From CAYLNK01 sp964384675 (lineage in GTDB: Bacteria > Acidobacteriota > Thermoanaerobaculia > UBA5066), in the NCBI GenBank assembly GCA_964384675.1, contig CAYLNK010000225.1, forward strand, positions 1 to 11,152: 11,152 nt of DNA, in the 5' to 3' direction. Below the pieces are notes generated by a model. That model was not told where the DNA came from, did no database searches, and saw only the letters and a program-made list of their open reading frames with translations. The translations under genes and the position numbers were made by a program. Position 1 is the first letter of the stretch. Each line of letters begins with the position of its first letter. Positions 6,575 through 11,152 of this stretch are shown here, in pieces.

Positions 6575-6580
6575 TTGGAA

Positions 6581-7099
6581 ATGAGACCCTCGATTACCCC
6601 CCTGGAGATCCGGAAGCGGACCTTCCCGCGGCGCTTCCGGGGATACGACTTCGTCGAGGTGGCCCAGTTCCTGGAGTCGATCGCCGAGGACCTCGAGGAG
6701 TTCTTCCGGAACTACGACGAGCTCGAGCGCGAGAACGGCCACCTGAAGGAAGAGGTGGCCCGCCACCGCGAGCGCGAGTCGACGCTCCGCGAGACTCTCC
6801 TCCTCGCCCAGAAGTCGGCGGATTCCCTGCGCGCCGAGACCGAGAAGGAAGCCGAGCGCGTCCTCAAGGACGCCGAGCGTCAGTCCGACAGGCTCATGCA
6901 GCAGGCGATGGAGCGCGTCGCGGAGATCGAGAAGAAGATCCGCGAGCTGCGGGTGGAGCGCCGCAACTTCCACCTGAAGCTCAAGGGGATGATCGACATG
7001 TTCCAGGAGGTCCTGAAGTTCGACCGCGAGGAGGACGACCTCGACGCCTCCGTCTCCGTCCTTCGCCCGAAGCGGCGCGAGGGCAGCGAGTCCGCCTGA
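6581..7099 (+). CDS. divIVA: DivIVA-domain protein
   Basis: This 172-residue protein starts with the DivIVA lipid-binding signature: ITPLEIRKRTFPRRFRGYDF (residues 5-24), followed by VEVAQFLESI. In the family this N-terminal segment binds curved, negatively charged membrane at poles and septa. A long coiled coil (about 30-145) rich in Glu, Arg, Lys and Leu follows, and then a charged tail. The family organises polar growth, division site placement or chromosome anchoring in many bacteria. The length fits small DivIVA/GpsB-like members. The start is fixed by the domain beginning at residue 5 and by the -10-like TACAAT six bases upstream. YggS and a membrane gene lie upstream, as in the ylm/divIVA clusters of other phyla. 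hutI follows 13 bp downstream with no visible promoter of its own, so the two may be co-transcribed. Confidence 0.9.
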   Translation: MRPSITPLEIRKRTFPRRFRGYDFVEVAQFLESIAEDLEEFFRNYDELERENGHLKEEVARHRERESTLRETLLLAQKSADSLRAETEKEAERVLKDAERQSDRLMQQAMERVAEIEKKIRELRVERRNFHLKLKGMIDMFQEVLKFDREEDDLDASVSVLRPKRREGSESA

Positions 7100-7112
7100 G
7101 GCCGCTCCCGCG

Positions 7113-8393
7113 ATGCGCGTCCTGACGATCCGTCACCTCGCCGAGCTCGCGACGCCCGAGGGCACCGCGGCGCGCACGGGCGAGGCCCAGGGGCGGATCC
7201 GGCGCGTTCGGGACGCCGCCCTGCGGATCGAGGACGGCCTGATCGTCCACGCCGGTCCCGACGCGGAGATCGTGTCGCGCTGGGGAGAGACGCCCGCGCC
7301 GGACGAGGTCATTCTCGACGGCCGCGGGAGGACGGCGCTGCCCGGCTTCGTCGACCCGCACACCCACCTCCCGTGGTCCGGCTTCCGCGAGGGGGAGTTC
7401 AACGAGCGACTCAAGGGCCGGACCTACGCCGAGATCGCGGCGGCGGGCGGTGGCATCGTCTCCACGGTCGCCTCGACGCGCGCGGCGTCCGCGGAGGAGC
7501 TCGCGGTCGACGTGCGGACGCGTCTGGATCGGATGCTCCTTCACGGCACGACGTTCTGCGAGGCGAAGACCGGCTACGGGCTCGAGCTCGCCGCCGAGGT
7601 CAAGCAGCTGGGGGCGCTCCTCGCCGGCGCGGCCGGGCATCCGGTCGGGGTCGCTCCCACGGCCCTCCCCGCGCACGAGGTCCCGCTGGAGCGGCGCGGC
7701 TCCGACGCCGCGCGCGCCCGCTACGTCGAGGAGTGCTGCGCGGAGATCCTCCCGGCCCTCGCCGCGGGCGGCGCGCGCTTCGTCGACGTCTTCTGCGAGA
7801 CCGGCGTCTTCGATCTCGACGAGTCGCGCCGCATCCTGAACGCCGGCAAGAGCCTCGGCCTCGTGCCCCGCCTCCACGCCGACGAGCTGACGCCGCTCGG
7901 CGGCGCGAGCCTGGCAGCCGAGGTCGGCGCCCTCTCGGCGGACCACCTCCTGTTCGCGCGGCCCGACGGCATCGAGGCGATGGCCGCGGCCGGCGTCGTC
8001 GCGACGCTCCTGCCCGGCACCTCGGTCTTCCTGCGGATGAGCCGGTACGCGCCGGCGCGGGAGATGGTGTCGCGCGGCGTCGCCGTGGCGCTCGGGACCG
8101 ACTGCAACCCCGGCTCCTCCTACACCGAGTCGCTCCCGGCCGTCGCGTTCTTCGCCTGCCTCGGGATGGGGCTCACGGTGGAGGAGACGCTCACCGCGAT
8201 GACGCTGAACGCGGCCGCGTCCGTCGGCGAGGCGGCTCGACGCGGATCGCTCGAGCCGGGGAAGGCCGGCGACGTCGTCCTGATCGACGGACCGGCGGTG
8301 GAGCACCTCGTCTACCACTACGGCGTCAACCCGGTGACCGACGTCGTGGTGGCGGGCCGTCCCGTCGTGAGGCACGCCGCGCGCGTCGGGTAA
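7113..8393 (+). CDS. hutI: Imidazolonepropionase
   Basis: HutI hydrolyses 4-imidazolone-5-propanoate to N-formimino-L-glutamate, the third step of histidine degradation, in the cytoplasm. The 426-residue product has the amidohydrolase barrel of the family at full length. Metal ligands are visible: His83 and His85 in DPHTHLPW, His255 in LHADEL and Asp330 in GTDCNPG. Substrate-binding blocks are also typical: NERLKGRTYAEIAAAGGGI (97-115), CEAKTGYGLE (149-158) and SSYTESLP (335-342). The start is the ATG 13 bp after divIVA; no -10-like element is seen before it, and only a weak GAGG lies about 12 bases upstream. The other hut genes (hutH, hutU) are not in the window. Its stop codon TAA is part of the -10-like hexamer of the next gene. 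Confidence 0.96.
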   Translation: MRVLTIRHLAELATPEGTAARTGEAQGRIRRVRDAALRIEDGLIVHAGPDAEIVSRWGETPAPDEVILDGRGRTALPGFVDPHTHLPWSGFREGEFNERLKGRTYAEIAAAGGGIVSTVASTRAASAEELAVDVRTRLDRMLLHGTTFCEAKTGYGLELAAEVKQLGALLAGAAGHPVGVAPTALPAHEVPLERRGSDAARARYVEECCAEILPALAAGGARFVDVFCETGVFDLDESRRILNAGKSLGLVPRLHADELTPLGGASLAAEVGALSADHLLFARPDGIEAMAAAGVVATLLPGTSVFLRMSRYAPAREMVSRGVAVALGTDCNPGSSYTESLPAVAFFACLGMGLTVEETLTAMTLNAAASVGEAARRGSLEPGKAGDVVLIDGPAVEHLVYHYGVNPVTDVVVAGRPVVRHAARVG

Positions 8394-8396
8394 TCT
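8391..8396 (+). promoter_or_regulatory. -10-like hexamer overlapping the hutI stop codon
   Basis: TAATCT at 8391-8396 begins with the TAA stop of hutI and lies seven bases before the ATG at 8404. This fits a leaderless promoter for the cyclodeaminase-family gene. There is no Shine-Dalgarno sequence before the ATG. Confidence 0.45.
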
Positions 8397-8403
8397 CCGA
8401 GCC

Positions 8404-9036
8404 ATGTCCGACCTCGTCTCGCTGCCGCTCCGCGACTTCACCGCCGCCCTCGCCTCCGACTCCCCCGCTCCCGGCGGGGGCTCCGCGTCCGCGGCCACCG
8501 GCGCGGCCGGCGCCGGGCTCCTGCGCATGGTCGTCGCGCTCACCCTCGGGAAGGAGAAGTACCGGGCCGCTTGGGACGCGCTGGAGCCAGTGGCTCCGCG
8601 ACTCGACGAGTCCCGCGCCCGCCTCCTCGAGCTGGTGGACGAGGACACGCGGGCGTTCGACGCGATCGTCGCCGCCCGGCGCCTCCCGAAGGGGACCGAC
8701 GACGAGAAGGCCGCGCGCGCGAAGGCGATCGAAGAGGCGACGGTCCTGGCGACGGCAACCCCGCTGCAGACCGCGTTCTTCTGTCACCAGGCGCTCGCGC
8801 ACGCGCTCACCGTGCTCGAGCACGGGAACCCGAACGCGGCCTCCGACGCCTGGGTCGGCGGCCTCCTGCTGGCCGCGGCCCTCGAGGGGGCTCTGGCCAA
8901 CGTGCGGATCAACCTCGGGGGAATCGGCGACGCCGAGCTGAACCGCGGCTTCGTCGAGGACGCCGAGGACCTGGAGAGGAGGTCGCACGCCGCGCTCGAT
9001 GCGCTCCGTACGGTCGCGAAAGGAAAAGGCCTGTAG
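8404..9036 (+). CDS. Formimidoyltetrahydrofolate cyclodeaminase-family protein (stand-alone FTCD C-terminal domain)
   Basis: The 210-residue product matches the all-helical cyclodeaminase/cyclohydrolase domain (FTCD_C, PF04961). The folate-binding Gly-rich signature PAPGGGSASA lies at residues 21-30, directly after the first helix. Later helices carry the ANVRINLGGIGD segment (about 162-173) typical of the family. In mammals this domain is fused to glutamate formiminotransferase; in many bacteria it is separate, as here. The product would convert 5-formimidoyl-THF to methenyl-THF plus ammonia, or act as the related methenyl-THF cyclohydrolase (FchA). Its place directly after hutI, 10 bp downstream, favours a role in histidine-derived one-carbon recycling. 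The separate formiminotransferase needed for that route is not in the window. The gene ends before a convergent PHP-domain gene with a hairpin repeat in between. Confidence 0.87.
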   Translation: MSDLVSLPLRDFTAALASDSPAPGGGSASAATGAAGAGLLRMVVALTLGKEKYRAAWDALEPVAPRLDESRARLLELVDEDTRAFDAIVAARRLPKGTDDEKAARAKAIEEATVLATATPLQTAFFCHQALAHALTVLEHGNPNAASDAWVGGLLLAAALEGALANVRINLGGIGDAELNRGFVEDAEDLERRSHAALDALRTVAKGKGL

Positions 9037-9066
9037 CCGCCGACGACGGCGGCCCCCCGAAAACGT

Positions 9067-9217
9067 CTCCCCGCCAAGGGGGGATCGGGGGGACCGGCGT
9101 CGGAGGTCCCCCGGCGGCCTCCCCGCCAAGGGGGGATCGGGGGGACCGGCGTCGGAGGTCCCCCGGCGGCCTCCCCGCCAAGGGGGGATCGGGGGGACCG
9201 GCGTCGGAGGTCCCCCC
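9067..9217. repeat. Three copies of a 52-bp double-hairpin, G-run repeat between convergent genes
   Basis: Copies begin at 9067, 9119 and 9171; the third stops at 9217. The two complete copies are identical. Each unit carries CTCCCCGCCAA followed by two runs of six G separated by ATC, then GGCGTCGGA flanked by complementary arms. The stem GGGGGACC (9088-9095) with GGTCCCCC (9105-9112) has 8 bp and a 9-base loop; in the last copy it lengthens to 9 bp (9191-9199 with 9209-9217). A smaller TCCCC/GGGGA hairpin precedes it. The array fills the 188 bp between the plus cyclodeaminase gene (stop at 9036) and the minus PHP gene (stop at 9225). It is well placed to end or stabilise both transcripts. 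The plus-strand G-runs could also form a G-quadruplex. Confidence 0.88.
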
Positions 9218-9224
9218 GACCACT

Positions 9225-10331
9225 TCAGCGGCGGGCCGCCAGCCACTCCCCGAACCGCTCGGCGCCCCACGTGTTGACGACGCGCGCCCCCGGGATCCCG
9301 GCGAGGCGCGCCACCGCGAGGCCGTAGCGCACGAAGTCCAGGTGCCGGTGGGCGTGCGCGTCGCTCGAGATCGAGAAGAGGCAGCCGGACAGAGCCGCCA
9401 CCCGCGCGAGCTCCGGGTTCAGGTCGAGCCGCTCCGGGCAGCCGTTCAGCTCGATCGCGACGCCCCGCTCCGCCGCCACCGCGAAGACGCGTGGCCAGTC
9501 GGCCCGGATCCCGGCGCGCATCTCGTAGAGGCGGCCGCGGGGATGCCCGAGGACCGCGACGCCCGGTGTCTCGATCGCGCGTAGCAGCCGGGCGGTCTGG
9601 TCACGCGGGCTCCGGAGGTCGGTATGAATCGACGCGACGACCGCGGCGAGCTCGGGCACATTGGCCGGCGTCACGTCGAGCGTGCCGTCCTCGGCGATGT
9701 TCGCCTCGGCGCCGAGATGCATCTCGAGGCCCCGCTCGCTCCGGTCGTTGAGGACGTCGAGCTCGGCGCGCTGCGCCCGGAAGTCGCCCGGGAAGAGGCC
9801 ACCCGCGACCGCGCAGTCGCGCGCGTGGTCGGTCAGGAACGCGTAGGAGTCGCCCCGCGCCTCGAGCGAGCGGTGGAGGGCGGCGAGCGGCATCCTTCCG
9901 TCCGAGCGGTCGGTGTGGAGGTGCAGGTCCCCGCGCAGATCGGCCAGCGAGATCCCGTCGGCCGGCGCCAGGATCCGGTCCACGTCGGCGCGGGAGAGGA
10001 AGTCGCGCTTCCGTTCGCCCGCCGGATCGCGACGGTTCAGCATCGCCACGAGCTGATCGTCGACCGACTCGTCCGAGCCGCACGAGAGGAACGAACCGAT
10101 CGCGTCGGCGGCCCGGGCCGACACGTCGGGGAGGGTCGTCAGGCAGATCCGCCGCCCGTACAGGTCCACCTCCATCTGACGGAGCGCCCACGCGGCCGCG
10201 CGGTACTCCGTGGCGGGGCGGCCTCCCGGCGTTTCGGCTGCCGCGAGGGCGAGCAGAGCCGCGGCGAGCCGCGTGTTCGTCACGGGCGGCGCGGCGCGGA
10301 GGGCGGCGGAGGAAGGGGCGACCGCGGCCAC
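9225..10331 (-). CDS. PHP-domain phosphoesterase with HhH-like N-terminus, resembling PolX without a polymerase domain
   Basis: Starting at GTG 10331, the 368-residue product has two parts. Residues 18-100 are helical and resemble the N-terminal helix-hairpin-helix region of PolX (YRAAAWAL at 43-50, TLPDVSARAADAI at 66-78). Residues 130-355 are a complete PHP domain of the PolX type, with metal ligand candidates His137 and His139 (GDLHLHT), Asp144 (RSDG), His169 (TDHA), Glu209 (GAEANI), His236 (ASIHTD), His263 (LGHPRGRL) and Asp324/His326 (SDAH). PolX proteins (about 570 residues) place a nucleotidyltransferase palm between these parts; here only about 30 residues link them. It is probably a metal-dependent 3'-5' exonuclease or phosphatase rather than a polymerase. 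GTG is chosen because TACAAT ends six bases before it; the upstream in-frame ATG codons at 10355 and 10373 would overlap polA. Confidence 0.85.
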   Translation of the reverse strand: MAAVAPSSAALRAAPPVTNTRLAAALLALAAAETPGGRPATEYRAAAWALRQMEVDLYGRRICLTTLPDVSARAADAIGSFLSCGSDESVDDQLVAMLNRRDPAGERKRDFLSRADVDRILAPADGISLADLRGDLHLHTDRSDGRMPLAALHRSLEARGDSYAFLTDHARDCAVAGGLFPGDFRAQRAELDVLNDRSERGLEMHLGAEANIAEDGTLDVTPANVPELAAVVASIHTDLRSPRDQTARLLRAIETPGVAVLGHPRGRLYEMRAGIRADWPRVFAVAAERGVAIELNGCPERLDLNPELARVAALSGCLFSISSDAHAHRHLDFVRYGLAVARLAGIPGARVVNTWGAERFGEWLAARR

Positions 10332-10337
10332 GACGGG

Positions 10338-10343
10338 ATTGTA
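10338..10343 (-). promoter_or_regulatory. -10-like hexamer for the PHP gene, leaderless geometry
   Basis: On the minus strand TACAAT (10343-10338) is followed by six bases and GTG at 10331, with no Shine-Dalgarno sequence. It is the same hexamer as the one before divIVA and shares two bases (10342-10343) with the plus-strand -10-like hexamer of polA. Confidence 0.55.
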
Positions 10344-10347
10344 GAGT
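10342..10347 (+). promoter_or_regulatory. -10-like hexamer for polA, leaderless geometry
   Basis: TAGAGT at 10342-10347 is followed by six bases and the polA ATG at 10354. No Shine-Dalgarno sequence is present. A TG pair precedes the hexamer directly. No -35 hexamer is recognisable; it would lie within the PHP coding region. Confidence 0.5.
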
Positions 10348-10353
10348 CGCGGC

Positions 10354-11152
10354 ATGGCCACCCTCGCCCTCATCGACGCCTCCGGCTATCTCTACCGCGC
10401 CTTCTACGCGATCCGTGGCCTGACCGGCCCGGGCGGGCGCCCCACGAACGCCACGCTCGGCTTCGCGAACATGCTGGCCAAGCTCCGGACCGCGCGGCAC
10501 CCGGACGCGCTCGCCGTCTGCTTCGACCGCCACGAGAAGACGTTCCGGCACGAGATGGACGCCTCGTACAAGGCGCACCGCGACAAGATGCCCGACGACC
10601 TCGTCCCCCAGATCGAGGACGCCAAGCGGCTCTGCCGCGCGCTCGGCCTCGCCGTGGTCGAGGAGCCGGGCTTCGAGGCCGACGACCTGATCGCGACGCT
10701 CGCCGAGCGGGGCGCGTCGGCCGGCCTCTCGGTGGAGGTCGCGACCGCGGACAAGGACCTGTTCCAGCTGGTCGACGACGCGCGAGGGATCGCGGTCTGG
10801 CACGCGTCGCAGGAGCGCGTGCTCGACGCGACCGGCGTCGCCGAGGTGTTCGGCGTGCCGCCGGAGCGCGTCGTCGACGTCCTCGCGCTGATGGGGGACA
10901 GCTCCGACAACATCCCCGGCGTCGCCGGGATCGGGGAGAAGGGGGCGCGGGAGCTGATCGCGACGTACGGCTCGCTGGACGGCATCTACGAACGGCTCGG
11001 CGAGCTGAAGGGGAAGAGGCGGGAGAGCCTGGAGAAGGGGCGGGACGACGCCTACCGCTCCCGCGAGCTCGCCACCGTGCGGCGCGACGCGCCGATCCTC
11101 CCCGGCGTGGACGGCCCGGCGCTGATCGACGCGTTCGCGCCCGCCCCTCCCG
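10354..11152 (+). CDS. polA: DNA polymerase I, N-terminal 5'-3' exonuclease part (runs off the window)
   Basis: 266 complete codons are read from ATG 10354 to the window edge without a stop. They cover the 5' nuclease (FEN-like) domain that removes RNA primers and flaps during Okazaki fragment maturation and repair. Visible motifs are LIDASGYLYRAFYAI (6-20, Asp8), AVCFD (54-58, Asp58), SYKAHRDKMPDDL (71-83), GFEADDLIATLA (106-117, Glu108/Asp110/Asp111), TADKDLFQLV (131-140, Asp133/Asp135) and GDSSDNIPGVAGIGEKGA (181-198, Asp182/Asp185, with the DNA-binding hairpin). All expected metal-binding carboxylates seem present. Normal Pol I enzymes are about 850-950 residues, so the proofreading and polymerase domains lie outside; a short stand-alone 5' nuclease cannot be excluded. 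The start codon is 22 bp from that of the divergent PHP gene. Confidence 0.93.
   Translation, partial: MATLALIDASGYLYRAFYAIRGLTGPGGRPTNATLGFANMLAKLRTARHPDALAVCFDRHEKTFRHEMDASYKAHRDKMPDDLVPQIEDAKRLCRALGLAVVEEPGFEADDLIATLAERGASAGLSVEVATADKDLFQLVDDARGIAVWHASQERVLDATGVAEVFGVPPERVVDVLALMGDSSDNIPGVAGIGEKGARELIATYGSLDGIYERLGELKGKRRESLEKGRDDAYRSRELATVRRDAPILPGVDGPALIDAFAPAPP

Noticed and set aside
6059..6580. N-terminal extension of divIVA through the 66-bp array (22-residue peptide repeats)
   Set aside because: The frame is open only because 66 is a multiple of three, and it crosses 100 N of arbitrary length. The DivIVA domain begins at residue 5 of the ATG at 6581, which has its own -10-like element.
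6981..8648. 555-codon minus-strand open frame
   Set aside because: Antisense to hutI and the cyclodeaminase gene; Arg/Asp/Gly-rich with no motifs, typical of antisense frames in GC-rich DNA.
10332..10373. Longer PHP protein starting at in-frame ATG codons 10355 or 10373
   Set aside because: These starts would overlap the polA start and lie upstream of the TACAAT element; the conserved regions begin well after GTG 10331.

Overview
This is a GC-rich window (roughly 70% by eye) of compact bacterial chromosome, almost certainly from a draft or metagenome assembly, because it contains a run of exactly 100 N inside a tandem repeat. The gene set (DivIVA, a PspA-like protein, HutI with a stand-alone cyclodeaminase-type protein, a PolX-type PHP protein) and the long Ala/Arg/Glu-rich coiled-coil proteins would suit an Acidobacteriota-like lineage. 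That placement is an inference from gene content, not a demonstrated affiliation.

Layout. (1) 1-637, minus: the N-terminal part of a multi-membrane-spanning DUF2298 / Chlor_Arch_YYY protein. (2) 678-3419, plus: an FAD-dependent oxidoreductase, an unrecognised coiled-coil protein and a PspA/IM30-like protein, closed by a possible terminator. (3) 3489-5325, plus: a tightly overlapping run of C4 zinc-ribbon coiled-coil protein, RNase HI and YggS (PLP homeostasis). (4) 5348-6040, plus: a rhomboid-fold membrane protein that has lost the catalytic residues. (5) 6041-6580: a 66-bp tandem repeat interrupted by the assembly gap. (6) 6581-9036, plus: DivIVA, imidazolonepropionase (HutI) and a formimidoyl-THF cyclodeaminase-family protein. 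(7) 9037-9224: three copies of a 52-bp hairpin-forming, G-run repeat between convergent genes. (8) 9225-10331, minus: a PHP-domain protein resembling PolX without its polymerase domain. (9) 10354 to the end, plus: the 5' part of DNA polymerase I (polA).

The main pattern is regulatory. Six start codons (678, 5348, 6581, 8404 and 10354 on plus; 10331 on minus) each sit 6 or 7 bases downstream of a TAnnnT -10-like hexamer and lack a Shine-Dalgarno sequence. This is the geometry of leaderless transcripts. Two further starts (2030 plus, 637 minus) have an extended -10-like TGC-TAnnnT 12 bases upstream. Starts inside operons lack this motif. In the 22 bp between the PHP gene and polA, two such hexamers on opposite strands overlap.

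Functionally the window mixes housekeeping genes for genome maintenance (RNase HI, Pol I, PHP protein), cell division or polar growth (YggS with DivIVA, neighbours in many bacteria), envelope stress (PspA-like) and histidine/one-carbon catabolism. No phage, transposon, CRISPR, tRNA or rRNA was found.
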